Positions 1 through 6,368 of a stretch of 11,460 nucleotides of DNA are shown in pieces. Source of the stretch: an uncultured Sporolactobacillus sp. (lineage in GTDB: Bacteria; Bacillota; Bacilli; Bacillales; Sporolactobacillaceae). Made by a program: the position numbers and the translations under genes. The notes below the pieces were generated by a model. That model saw only the letters and a list, made by a program, of their open reading frames with translations, was not told the origin of the DNA and did no database searches. Numbering within the stretch: the first letter of the stretch is position 1; each line of letters opens with the position of its first letter. The DNA is taken from assembly GCA_900543345.1 (NCBI GenBank), contig UQRJ01000065.1, forward strand, positions 1 through 11,460, in the 5' to 3' direction.

Positions 1-48
1 CGAGATGTCTTAGGGTCTCGTGGGCTCGGAGATGTGTATAAGAGACAG
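1..48 (+). other. Nextera i7 sequencing adapter (artefact)
   Basis: This is not genomic DNA. Positions 1-6 match the 3' end of the Illumina P7 primer, 7-14 (GTCTTAGG) sit where the i7 index goes, 15-29 are the read-2 adapter GTCTCGTGGGCTCGG, and 30-48 are the 19-base Tn5 mosaic end AGATGTGTATAAGAGACAG. The reverse complement of the index, CCTAAGAC, matches Nextera XT index N726 as I remember that list. The same block appears inverted at the other end of the window. Genomic sequence starts at 49. Confidence 0.98.
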
Positions 49-707
49 GGCGGGACGTTGTGCTGCACGAACTACGGGCGATGCGCGTTGATCGGCTGGA
101 TGTGGCCGTGCTGACGCACAAGGATTATGATCATATTGGGGGCATGTCGGCGCTTGCCGGCGTGCTGCCGATCGATCGGTTGGCGGTCAGCCCATTTTTC
201 GACCCGGAAAAGGACGATCTGACGATGATGAATCGGGCGATCGACAGCAGCGGTACGCTGATGCCGGTCCGTACCGGCGATAGGATCCGTGTGGCGGATG
301 CAACGTTGACAGTGCTCGGCCCGTTGCGGCGCAATACCGACGGCAATGGCAATTCCGTTGTGATCGGAGCGACCTTGGGCGGAAAGCAATGGATGTTTAC
401 CGGCGATTTGCCGTCTGAAGGCGAACAGGAACTTTTGGCAGACAGGCAGCAACCGAGGGTGGATATTCTTAAACTCGGCCATCATGGCAGTCGAACTTCA
501 ACATCGGATGCCTGGCTGCAAACGCTTCGGCCGTCGATCGGCATCATCTCATGCGGCAGAAACAACCGCTATGGCCATCCGCATCCGGAGGTGTTGGCCC
601 GGCTGAAAAAATACGGCGTACGAGCGATGCGGACAGATCGGTCCGGTGCGATCCGTTTTGATTTTACGGACAAGCGAATGACGGCGGTGCGGACGGCGGT
701 CCGTTGA
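49..707 (+). CDS. comEC: ComEC C-terminal metallo-beta-lactamase-like domain (5'-truncated)
   Basis: This is the 3' part of comEC, the membrane channel through which single-stranded DNA enters the cytoplasm in natural transformation. The reading frame is open back to the adapter junction (codons from 51), so the GTG at 60 is not the real start. The N-terminal soluble domain and the membrane Competence domain are missing because the contig ends. Counting from the codon at 60, the visible domain has the metallo-beta-lactamase motif THKDYDHIGG (residues 19-28), a TGD at 114-116, LGHHGS at 139-144 and the terminal GHPHPEVL at 172-179, all in the order usual for the ComEC tail. The domain is intact to its stop and is followed by a terminator at 849-878. 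comEC directly before holA is the B. subtilis arrangement. A stand-alone MBL-fold hydrolase would look similar, but the context and the family-typical NGNSVV and HHGS segments favour ComEC. Confidence 0.92.
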
Positions 708-848
708 ATTTCCAGTATTTAATGAGGCGACACCTATGCTGTCACCCATACTTTCGGCTGTCATAGGATAACATAGAGACAGAAGCAAGTATCGTCGGGC
801 AGACGTTGTCCTAGGCCACGCCGGTCCGACGTTTATATAAATTCCGTG
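708..848. other. Intergenic stretch after comEC, no gene seen
   Basis: All three forward frames meet stops quickly. I see no counterpart of the small yqzM gene that B. subtilis carries between comEC and holA. Weak inverted repeats are present: CCTATG/CATAGG near 734-770 and CGTCGG (793-798) with CCGACG (826-831), the latter followed by the AT palindrome TTTATATAAA at 832-841. Probably this is just the comEC 3' untranslated region. Confidence 0.5.
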
Positions 849-878
849 GGGATGCCGGCGCCGGTTATCCCTTTTTTT
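849..878 (+). terminator. Rho-independent terminator of comEC
   Basis: The outer stem GGGAT (849-853) pairs with ATCCC (867-871). It encloses the GC-rich palindrome CCGGCGCCGG (855-864), and seven T residues follow directly at 872-878. Stem strength plus the T tract make this a strong intrinsic terminator for transcription leaving comEC. Confidence 0.88.
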
Positions 879-1112
879 ATTTGGCGACGCATCCGCCGCG
901 GCTCGGCTGATTCACTACGCTTGCCAGTTGAAAAATCCGATTTGCAGACGGCTACCGCTCGCGGACTCGGTCTAGCTCGATCTTTCCGGCTCTGCGACCG
1001 CGGATAGTCATTTTCAACTGCGTCGTTCTAAAAAAAACTGTTTCTCCGGAAAATAGTGGCTTTTGCAGCGTTCCGGCCGCTGTTATCTACCGCACTCGGG
1101 TACTGCGACGAC
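879..1112. other. Gene-free stretch between comEC terminator and holA promoter
   Basis: Apart from the nested inverted repeat at 925-1020, this stretch contains an A8 tract at 1030-1037 and an inverted repeat CCGGAA (1046-1051) / TTCCGG (1071-1076). A 51-codon open frame at 852-1007 begins inside the terminator, lacks a usable ribosome binding site, and is not counted as a gene. No tRNA or recognised riboswitch is visible. Confidence 0.6.
925..1020. repeat. Nested inverted-repeat structure, candidate structured RNA or small palindromic element
   Basis: A perfect 10-base inverted repeat, CAGTTGAAAA (925-934) and TTTTCAACTG (1011-1020), encloses further arms that pair in nested order: ATCCG (935-939) with CGGAT (1001-1005), then GCAGA (944-948) with TCTGC (991-995), then CGG (949-951) with CCG (986-988). 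A small hairpin CCG-CTCG-CGG lies at 955-964. A 5-base bulge (1006-1010) and a 4-by-5 internal loop separate the first helices. No coding frame explains it. Which strand is transcribed, if any, is unknown. I see no good dedicated promoter or T-rich terminator, so a miniature inverted-repeat element or chance are also possible. Confidence 0.45.
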
Positions 1113-1141
1113 TTGTCAATCGCCGCATAGGCGGGTAAAGT
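1113..1141 (+). promoter_or_regulatory. Candidate sigma-A promoter of holA
   Basis: TTGTCA (1113-1118, 5 of 6 to TTGACA) is followed after 17 bases by TAAAGT (1136-1141, 4 of 6 to TATAAT). Transcription would begin near 1148, leaving about 30 bases before the holA start. It is the only reasonable pair near the gene, but the -10 is weak. Confidence 0.45.
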
Positions 1142-1178
1142 GGAGACAGATATTTTACGGGGAAAGGAGCGCATAGCA

Positions 1179-2210
1179 ATGCCGCGAAAAAAAACAGCCG
1201 ATCTGTCGATTCACAAACCGCTTGTACCGGTTTATTTGCTATATGGAACGCAAGATTATTTGATCCGGATGTTGCGGGATAAAATTGTTGCCGAGGCATT
1301 GCCGCAGGAAGAGAGGGACGTCTGTCTGACCCGCTACGATATGTTGACTGTTCCGCTTGAAACTGCTGTGGAAGATGCCGATACGTTACCCTTTCTTGGC
1401 GAAAAGAAGGTGGTCATTCTTGACCATTGCTTTTTCCTGACAGGCGAACGGCCGAAAAAAAAGGTGGAACAGGACCCGGCCGTATTACAACGCTATCTGA
1501 AACAACCGTCTCCCGATACCGTTCTGATTATGATTGCGCCGTATGAAAAGCTGGACGGGCGCAAAAAGCTCGTGCGCCTGTTGAACAAACAGCCAACATG
1601 CGCGGTCTATGAACTGTCGCGGATCGACGATCGGACGCTGTATCGGACTCTGGAACACGTTGCCGGAGAATATGGCGGCGTTTACACACGCGGCGGTCAT
1701 GAACAATTGACCGCCTCTTTCGGGGACAGCCTTTCCCAGCTGGTCAATGAAACAGCAAAGTGTGCGCTGTATTGCGGCCCCGATCGGCCGATCGACCGTA
1801 CCGCCGTGCTGGAAATCGGCGCGCATTCCCTTGAGACCAACGTGTTTCTGCTTGTCGATCGGGTCATGGCCGGCCGAACCGCCGATGCGCTGCACATTCT
1901 TCACGATTTGGTCGATATGAAGGAAGAGCCACTGAAATTACTGTCTCTGCTTGAACGGCAATTCCGTATTGTCTATCAAGTGTCCTTTTATTTGCAGATC
2001 GGCTACACTCAAAGCGCCGTTGCGTCGAAGATCGGTCTCCATCCGTATGTGGTTAAATTAGCTGCCGGGCAGGCGAAACATTTTACGGTCGATGTGCTCG
2101 AGAAGATGATGGTTCGCTGTGCCGAAACGGATGAACGGATCAAAACCGGCCGTGCCGACAAACTGTTCGCGCTGGAACTGCTGGTTTACCGGCTATCCGA
2201 AGCGGCCTGA
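1179..2210 (+). CDS. holA: DNA polymerase III subunit delta
   Basis: HolA (delta) is the clamp-loader subunit that opens the beta sliding clamp during loading onto primed DNA. The product is 343 residues, close to B. subtilis HolA (YqeN, about 347). The N-terminal AAA+-like domain begins with the typical VPVYLLYGTQDYLI strand and turn (residues 17-29). The segment DADTLPFLGEKKVVIL (67-81) and FFLTGE (85-90) match the B. subtilis protein closely as I recall it. The C-terminal half (roughly 200-343) contains the collar-type helices, including EEPLKLLSLLERQFR. I chose ATG 1179 because AAGGAG at 1164-1169 lies 9 bases upstream. An in-frame GTG at 1140 would add 13 residues without a proper ribosome binding site. 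It follows comEC after a terminator and appears to have its own promoter, so it is probably monocistronic. Confidence 0.93.
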   Translation: MPRKKTADLSIHKPLVPVYLLYGTQDYLIRMLRDKIVAEALPQEERDVCLTRYDMLTVPLETAVEDADTLPFLGEKKVVILDHCFFLTGERPKKKVEQDPAVLQRYLKQPSPDTVLIMIAPYEKLDGRKKLVRLLNKQPTCAVYELSRIDDRTLYRTLEHVAGEYGGVYTRGGHEQLTASFGDSLSQLVNETAKCALYCGPDRPIDRTAVLEIGAHSLETNVFLLVDRVMAGRTADALHILHDLVDMKEEPLKLLSLLERQFRIVYQVSFYLQIGYTQSAVASKIGLHPYVVKLAAGQAKHFTVDVLEKMMVRCAETDERIKTGRADKLFALELLVYRLSEAA

Positions 2211-2386
2211 CTAAGCGCCTGGGAATGAAAATAATTTTCACATCATCATGGCAGCAGATTCGAACTCGGGGAGGGTGCGCAGGGAAGTCAGCTGGAACTC
2301 GCGGCGTCTCATTCGCAACTTAGCCTATTGATTCGGCACTCGCGGATTGAATCGATAGCGGCGGCGCTTCGTCTGTTTTTCAACAT
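2211..2386. other. holA-rpsT convergent spacer, no gene seen
   Basis: Besides the palindrome at 2226-2240, this stretch holds a 10-bp imperfect stem CTATTGATTC (2325-2334) / GAATCGATAG (2349-2358) with one G-T pair and a 14-base loop. It may help end holA transcription, although the T tract does not follow directly. A 27-codon frame at 2248 lacks a ribosome binding site. A GATTCGAACTC string near 2260 resembles a tRNA T-loop, but its flanking bases do not pair. Confidence 0.5.
2226..2240. promoter_or_regulatory. Fur-family-like 7-1-7 palindrome
   Basis: TGAAAAT-A-ATTTTCA is a perfect inverted repeat of two 7-base arms separated by one base. This is the geometry of Fur, PerR and Zur boxes in Bacillus, and it matches the Fur core TGATAAT-N-ATTATCA at 13 of 15 positions. 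It lies 16 bases after the holA stop, and I see no promoter beside it, so function is uncertain. Confidence 0.35.
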
Positions 2387-2414
2387 AAAAAAAGGACCCG
2401 TTTCGTGCGGATCC
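2387..2414 (-). terminator. Rho-independent terminator of rpsT
   Basis: Read on the minus strand, GGATCCG (2414-2408) pairs with CGGGTCC (2400-2394) with one T-G pair and a 7-base loop. Seven T residues follow directly (2393-2387). It lies 15 bases past the rpsT stop codon and is a convincing intrinsic terminator. Confidence 0.85.
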
Positions 2415-2429
2415 CGTCTGCCTGCCGGC

Positions 2430-2696
2430 TTAACCGTTCAGGCTGTTCATCTTTTTCGCCAGTCTGGATTTTTCATGTGCGGCTTTATTCGGATGGATCA
2501 GGCCCTTTCCGGCGGCCTTATCGACTTTTTTCGCTGCAACCGTGAATGCTTCCTTTGCGCCTTCGACATCTTTTGCCTCTACCTTCGCATTAAATGACTT
2601 AATTGCCGTGCGCATAGCTGACTTGTATTCCGTGTTGTGCTGGCGATTGGCTTCGCTTTTTTTGGCCCGTTTGATCGCGGATTTAATATTCGGCAT
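2430..2696 (-). CDS. rpsT: 30S ribosomal protein S20
   Basis: S20 (bS20) binds 16S rRNA early in small-subunit assembly. The product is 88 residues, the usual length. It has the family start MPNIKSAIKRAKKSEANRQHN, a lysine- and alanine-rich helical body, and the C-terminal KGLIHPNKAAHEKSRLAKKMN segment. The start is set by GGAGGTG directly upstream (about 2703-2709 on the minus strand). A longer in-frame extension to 2765 would run through this site and the leader hairpin and is rejected. The gene runs against its neighbours, diverging from gpr and converging on holA. It has its own promoter (2808-2836), a leader of about 105 bases with a strong hairpin (2735-2772) and a terminator (2387-2414), so it is a self-contained unit. 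Confidence 0.97.
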   Translation of the reverse strand: MPNIKSAIKRAKKSEANRQHNTEYKSAMRTAIKSFNAKVEAKDVEGAKEAFTVAAKKVDKAAGKGLIHPNKAAHEKSRLAKKMNSLNG

Positions 2697-2734
2697 GTTT
2701 TCACCTCCAAAGCAATTTCCAAAGCATAACAAAA

Positions 2735-2772
2735 GGCTGCAGGCACCGTTGCCGGTTCCGGACAATGCAGCC
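2735..2772 (-). promoter_or_regulatory. Stem-loop in the rpsT 5' leader (possible attenuator)
   Basis: On the minus strand, GGCTGCA (2772-2766) pairs perfectly with TGCAGCC (2741-2735). An inner GGCA-ACGG-TGCC hairpin stacks against the 3' arm. TTTTGTT follows (2734-2728), so the structure resembles a weak terminator. It lies between the rpsT promoter and its ribosome binding site, about 40 bases before the start codon. A role in transcription attenuation or S20 autoregulation is an inference. Confidence 0.55.
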
Positions 2773-2807
2773 GTTAAAGTGAGTACAGACTCATTCTGAC
2801 ATTGTGT

Positions 2808-2836
2808 ATTGTATCAAAGCCATAGGCCTTTTGCAA
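2808..2836 (-). promoter_or_regulatory. Sigma-A promoter of rpsT
   Basis: On the minus strand, TTGCAA (2836-2831) is followed after exactly 17 bases by TACAAT (2813-2808), with an extended TGA just before the -10. Transcription would start near 2801, giving a leader of about 105 bases before the rpsT start codon. Confidence 0.82.
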
Positions 2837-2844
2837 CGAATGAA

Positions 2845-2877
2845 TGAAAAACGGCGGTTCGGAACATCCTCATAATA
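2845..2877 (+). promoter_or_regulatory. Candidate forespore (sigma-G type) promoter of gpr
   Basis: CATAATA (2871-2877) differs by one base from the sigma-G -10 CATACTA. It would start transcription just ahead of the gpr ribosome binding site. A TGAAAA at 2845-2850 could serve as -35, but its spacing of 20 is longer than the usual 17-18. The call rests mainly on the -10 and on gpr being a forespore gene in B. subtilis. Confidence 0.35.
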
Positions 2878-2903
2878 GATCAACGATTCGGGAGGAAACA
2901 AGC

Positions 2904-3971
2904 ATGGGAAAAAAACTGGATGTCCGTCCATTCACCGTACGGACGGATCTGGCGATCGAATCGGGAGCCGGGAAGAAAACAGTCCCCGAACAGATGACCG
3001 AAGCGGGCATCAGGATCACGAGAATGCGCATTGAACCGGACGCCGCCGCGGAGATGAATAAGAAGCCGGGACTTTATCTGACATTTGAGTCGAAGCGGTT
3101 GCGCAGCGGCGATACCGAGGCAGAAAAACAGACGGAGACGGTGTTTGCCAAATACTTCGCGCGCTTCTTAACTGAACTCGGCATTGGCCCGAACGCCGCC
3201 TGCCTGGTTGTCGGGCTCGGCAACTGGAAAGTGACACCCGACGCACTCGGACCGAGTGTTGTCGAGAATGTTCTGGTGACCCGGCACCTGTTCAGCCTGC
3301 AACCTCAGAACGTTCAGAAGGGCTACCGGCCGGTCAGTGCGTTCACTCCCGGCGTAATGGGCGTGACAGGAATTGAGACGAGCGACATCATTCTCGGCGT
3401 TGTGGAAAAAATTAAACCGGATTTTTTGATTGCAATCGATGCATTGGCGGCCCGCTCAATTGAGCGGGTGAACACGACGATCCAGGTTGCCGACAGCGGC
3501 ATTCATCCCGGTTCCGGCATCGGTAACAATCGCAGAGAATTAAGCCGGGAAACGATCGGCATCCCGGTCATTGCCGTCGGTGTGCCGACCGTTGTGGATG
3601 CCGTGACGATCACGAGCGATGTGCTCGATTTATTACTGCGTCATTTAGAGCGGGAGATGAATGATAAACGGCCGTCACGAGCGCTTGCACCGTCATGGGT
3701 TCACTACGGAGAACAGCCGGATTACCGTCAATGGAAAATGCCGAGTAAAGAAAATCGCGCCGCTTTTCTCGGACTGGTCGGGACACTCAGTGAACATGAA
3801 AAAGCACAGTTAATTCAAGAAGCGCTTGGAGCGACGGGAACACAACTGATGGTGACTCCGAAAGAAGTCGATTTTTTTATTGAAAAAATGGGCAATATTC
3901 TGGCTCAGGGACTCAATGCCGCTCTGCACCGGCAGGTCGATCAGAGCAACGTCGGTCATTTTACCCATTAA
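2904..3971 (+). CDS. gpr: Germination protease (GPR)
   Basis: GPR is the protease that starts degradation of alpha/beta-type small acid-soluble spore proteins during germination, freeing DNA and amino acids. The product is 355 residues (about 370 in Bacillus). GPR is made as a zymogen. The N-terminal VRTDLAIE places the expected self-cleavage between Asp15 and Leu16, so a 15-residue propeptide. The two catalytic aspartates of this unusual aspartic protease family appear as Asp113 in VTPDALGP and Asp179 in IAIDALAARS. Their spacing of 66 equals that of Asp127 and Asp193 in the B. megaterium enzyme. ATG 2904 has GGGAGG at 2890-2895. An upstream in-frame ATG at 2844 lies within the promoter region and is rejected. 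The gene diverges from rpsT. Its presence marks the organism as a spore former. Confidence 0.96.
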   Translation: MGKKLDVRPFTVRTDLAIESGAGKKTVPEQMTEAGIRITRMRIEPDAAAEMNKKPGLYLTFESKRLRSGDTEAEKQTETVFAKYFARFLTELGIGPNAACLVVGLGNWKVTPDALGPSVVENVLVTRHLFSLQPQNVQKGYRPVSAFTPGVMGVTGIETSDIILGVVEKIKPDFLIAIDALAARSIERVNTTIQVADSGIHPGSGIGNNRRELSRETIGIPVIAVGVPTVVDAVTITSDVLDLLLRHLEREMNDKRPSRALAPSWVHYGEQPDYRQWKMPSKENRAAFLGLVGTLSEHEKAQLIQEALGATGTQLMVTPKEVDFFIEKMGNILAQGLNAALHRQVDQSNVGHFTH

Positions 3972-4003
3972 AACCGGTTTCCGACGTATGGAGGATGCCC
4001 CCC

Positions 4004-4045
4004 GTGCATACACTGCTTAAGGGGACAGGCATTGTCCTTAAGTAA
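4004..4045 (+). CDS. Possible 13-residue leader peptide upstream of the yqxA-like gene
   Basis: A GTG at 4004 has GGAGG at 3990-3994 with 9-base spacing and opens a frame encoding MHTLLKGTGIVLK. It stops at 4043-4045, one base before the GGGAGG ribosome binding site of the next gene. The frame spans an inverted repeat (4016-4042), so a translating ribosome would open that hairpin. No similarity is recognised. It could be a leader peptide coupling translation, or a chance frame. Confidence 0.25.
   Translation: MHTLLKGTGIVLK
4016..4042 (+). repeat. Inverted repeat directly before the yqxA-like ribosome binding site
   Basis: CTTAAGG (4016-4022) pairs with CCTTAAG (4036-4042). ACA (4025-4027) and TGT (4033-4035) extend the stem past a 2-base bulge. 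There is no T tract, so it is not a terminator. It ends 4 bases before the GGGAGG of the next gene and may influence its translation. Confidence 0.45.
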
Positions 4046-4059
4046 GGGAGGCGGAGAAA

Positions 4060-4377
4060 ATGCTGAAACGTCTGATGCTGGAGACACTGTTCATTTTTAC
4101 GCTGCTCCTTGCCTTCATGCTTTACGGCGCCGTGACGGCTCGCGATGCACGAGATTCCGCCGAACCGCAGCTCATGCAGCCGGCGCAGGAGATTGTTGTA
4201 ACGAATCCTGCGGCGGATGAGGATTCGTCCGTTACGGCCGAAACGAAAGTCGGCCGGGAAAACGCATCGGCGCACGCAGGTATGGCTACGGTTTTGTCGG
4301 CGCGCGTTTCTCGCTTCTTTCTCGAGATCATCGGGACCGTATCCGCTTTTTTCAGGCAGTTGGTCTTATTACACTAG
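4060..4377 (+). CDS. Small membrane-anchored YqxA-like protein
   Basis: The product is a 105-residue protein of unknown function. A hydrophobic segment at about residues 8-26 (ETLFIFTLLLAFMLYGAV) follows a short positive start (MLKR), giving a single N-terminal membrane anchor or uncleaved signal. A polar, Ala/Glu-rich middle (about 28-75) follows, then a C-terminal amphipathic or hydrophobic helix (VSRFFLEIIGTVSAFFRQLVLL, about 83-104). The size, the anchor ending in an aliphatic-Gly motif, and the position directly before lepA fit B. subtilis YqxA (DUF3679-type). I recognise this mainly by context, since the sequence is poorly conserved. ATG 4060 has GGAGG at 4047-4051. spoIIP, which lies between gpr and yqxA in B. 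subtilis, is absent. Co-transcription with gpr is likely because no terminator separates them. Confidence 0.6.
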   Translation: MLKRLMLETLFIFTLLLAFMLYGAVTARDARDSAEPQLMQPAQEIVVTNPAADEDSSVTAETKVGRENASAHAGMATVLSARVSRFFLEIIGTVSAFFRQLVLLH

Positions 4378-4479
4378 AAATAATCACTGTGACACTCAAC
4401 CGGACTTCGACGGGGTCATTTTACCCGAATCATCGATTGAGCGCTTTTTAGCTAAACCTCTATTTAAGTCCCGCCTTCG

Positions 4480-4508
4480 TTGAAACCACCCTCTGCGATT
4501 GATATAAT
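4480..4508 (+). promoter_or_regulatory. Sigma-A promoter of lepA-hemW
   Basis: TTGAAA (4480-4485) and a consensus TATAAT (4503-4508) are separated by exactly 17 bases, with TGA before the -10 (extended -10). This is the best sigma-A promoter in the window. It would start transcription near 4515, about 30 bases before lepA. Confidence 0.88.
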
Positions 4509-4544
4509 CTTCATTAGTGAGTTTTTCAAGCAGGGGGAACAGAG

Positions 4545-6368
4545 ATGGTCAGGCAGAACAACGACAGGCAAGCGCATATCCGTAATTTTTCCATCATCGC
4601 TCATGTCGATCACGGCAAATCGACGCTGGCCGACCGTATTCTTGAAGCGACCCGGGCACTGCCCGAACGGGAAATGAAGCAGCAAACACTGGATGAAATG
4701 GATTTGGAGCGGGAACGCGGCATTACGATAAAATTGAATGCGGTGGAACTGACTTACCGCGCTCCCGATGGAGAAAGGTATATTTTCCATCTGATCGACA
4801 CCCCCGGGCATGTCGATTTTTCATATGAAGTCTCGCGCAGCTTGGCGGCGTGCGAAGGGGCACTGCTTGTTGTCGATGCTGCGCAGGGCGTTGAGGCACA
4901 GACGCTGGCCAATGTCTACCTGGCCCTGGAAAATGATTTGGAAATTATTCCGGTCATTAATAAAATTGATTTGCCAAATGCCGATCCGGATAAGGTAAAA
5001 AAGGAAATTGAAGATGAAATCGGATTGGATGCGTCCGACGCCGTGCTGACCTCAGCGAAAACCGGTGTCGGCATCGATAAGATACTTGACCGGATCATTC
5101 ACCGAATTCCGGCGCCGAAGGGAGACGCGAATGCGCCGCTGCGCGCGTTGATATTCGATTCACTGTACGATGACTATCGCGGTGTCGTCGTCTATGTGCG
5201 GGTGATTGACGGAACCATTCGCGTCGGGGACCGAATTCAATTAATGGCGAGTGGAAAAACGTTTGAGGTGACCGAAGTCGGCGTTTCAACGCCAAAAATT
5301 GAGACACGCCGGGAACTGGCCGTCGGCGATGTCGGTTTCCTGACGGCATCGATCAAATCGGTACATGACACGCGTGTCGGCGATACGGTGACTCATGCCA
5401 GCCGGCCGGCCGGCGAGCCGCCGCCGGGTTACCGCAAAATGAATCCGATGGTTTACTGCGGGCTGTACCCGGTCGAGAGCGGGCGTTATGAAGATTTGCG
5501 CGAGGCGCTCGGCCGCCTGGAGCTGAACGATTCTGCCTTTCAGTATGAACCGGAAACTTCCGAAGCACTCGGTTTCGGCTTTCGCTGCGGCTTTCTCGGT
5601 CTGCTGCACATGGACGTCGTGCAGGAGAGGCTGGAACGCGAGTTTAATCTTGATTTGATTGCTACGGCGCCGAGTGTCATCTACAAAGTGACGCGGACCG
5701 ACGGAACGGTCGTTCGCGTCGGCAATCCGTCGGAGATGCCGGAGCGCAAGTACATTCGTGAAATTGCCGAGCCTTACGTACGGGCGACGATCATGACGCC
5801 CGGAGACTATATCGGTCCGGTGATGGAGTTGTGCCAGCGGAAGCGTGGAGAATACAAAACGATGGATTATCTCGACAGCGCGCGAGTCAATATCATCTAT
5901 GATCTGCCGCTTGCGGAAATCATGTATGATTTTTTCGATGCGCTGAAATCGAGTACCAAGGGATATGCCTCGCTGGATTATGAACTGGGCGGTTATCGCA
6001 CGAGCGATTTGGTGAAGATGGATATTTTGCTTAACGGCGGCAAAGTGGACGCGTTATCGGTGATCGTCCATCAGCAATTTGCTTATGAGCGGGGCAAAGC
6101 GATCGTTGATAAACTGAAAGAACTGATTCCCCGCCAGCAGTTCGAAGTGCCGATTCAAGCGGCCATCGGTTCGAAGATCATCAGCCGGGCGACAATCAAG
6201 CCGCTGCGAAAAAATGTTCTGGCTAAATGTTATGGCGGCGACGTCTCGCGCAAGCGCAAATTGCTTGAAAAACAAAAAGAAGGAAAAAAACGGATGAAGG
6301 CGGTCGGCAGTGTCGAGGTACCGCAGGAAGCATTTATGGCGGTGTTCAGGATGAGCCGCGATGACTGA
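4545..6368 (+). CDS. lepA: Elongation factor 4 (LepA), translational GTPase
   Basis: LepA is a ribosome-binding GTPase related to EF-G, linked to back-translocation and to ribosome biogenesis. The product is 607 residues, standard for the family. GTPase motifs are intact: G1 AHVDHGKST (19-27), switch I RGIT (58-61), DTPGH (85-89), NKID (139-142) and SAKTG (170-174). Domain II follows, then the EF-G III- and V-like domains, and the LepA-specific C-terminal domain including GGDVSRKRKLLEKQKEGKKR, and VEVPQEAF near the end. EF-G domain IV is lacking, as expected. ATG 4545 has AGGGGG at 4532-4537. The last codons overlap hemW by 8 bases, which indicates translational coupling and a lepA-hemW operon driven by the promoter at 4480-4508. 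Confidence 0.98.
   Translation: MVRQNNDRQAHIRNFSIIAHVDHGKSTLADRILEATRALPEREMKQQTLDEMDLERERGITIKLNAVELTYRAPDGERYIFHLIDTPGHVDFSYEVSRSLAACEGALLVVDAAQGVEAQTLANVYLALENDLEIIPVINKIDLPNADPDKVKKEIEDEIGLDASDAVLTSAKTGVGIDKILDRIIHRIPAPKGDANAPLRALIFDSLYDDYRGVVVYVRVIDGTIRVGDRIQLMASGKTFEVTEVGVSTPKIETRRELAVGDVGFLTASIKSVHDTRVGDTVTHASRPAGEPPPGYRKMNPMVYCGLYPVESGRYEDLREALGRLELNDSAFQYEPETSEALGFGFRCGFLGLLHMDVVQERLEREFNLDLIATAPSVIYKVTRTDGTVVRVGNPSEMPERKYIREIAEPYVRATIMTPGDYIGPVMELCQRKRGEYKTMDYLDSARVNIIYDLPLAEIMYDFFDALKSSTKGYASLDYELGGYRTSDLVKMDILLNGGKVDALSVIVHQQFAYERGKAIVDKLKELIPRQQFEVPIQAAIGSKIISRATIKPLRKNVLAKCYGGDVSRKRKLLEKQKEGKKRMKAVGSVEVPQEAFMAVFRMSRDD

Noticed and set aside
30..48. Tn5 mosaic end as sign of a natural transposon
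   Set aside because: It is embedded in Illumina read-2 adapter and index sequence, and the inverted copy lies at the other end of the window. It is a library artefact.
852..1007. 51-codon open frame after comEC
   Set aside because: Its ATG lies inside the comEC terminator hairpin, no ribosome binding site is properly spaced, and the product resembles no known protein.
1485..1904. Long antisense open frames, for example opposite holA, lepA and hemW
   Set aside because: They are shadows of strongly supported genes, lack ribosome binding sites, and show no recognisable domain.
2255..2275. tRNA-like T-loop string GATTCGAACTC
   Set aside because: Flanking bases do not form a T-stem, and no acceptor, D or anticodon arms can be found on either strand.
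2248..2331. 27-codon frame in the holA-rpsT spacer, checked as a possible small spore protein near gpr
   Set aside because: No ribosome binding site and no match to small acid-soluble protein motifs in any frame.
4395..4440. GGGT-ACCC repeat as terminator before lepA
   Set aside because: The stem is only about four pairs and no T tract follows, so it is not supported.
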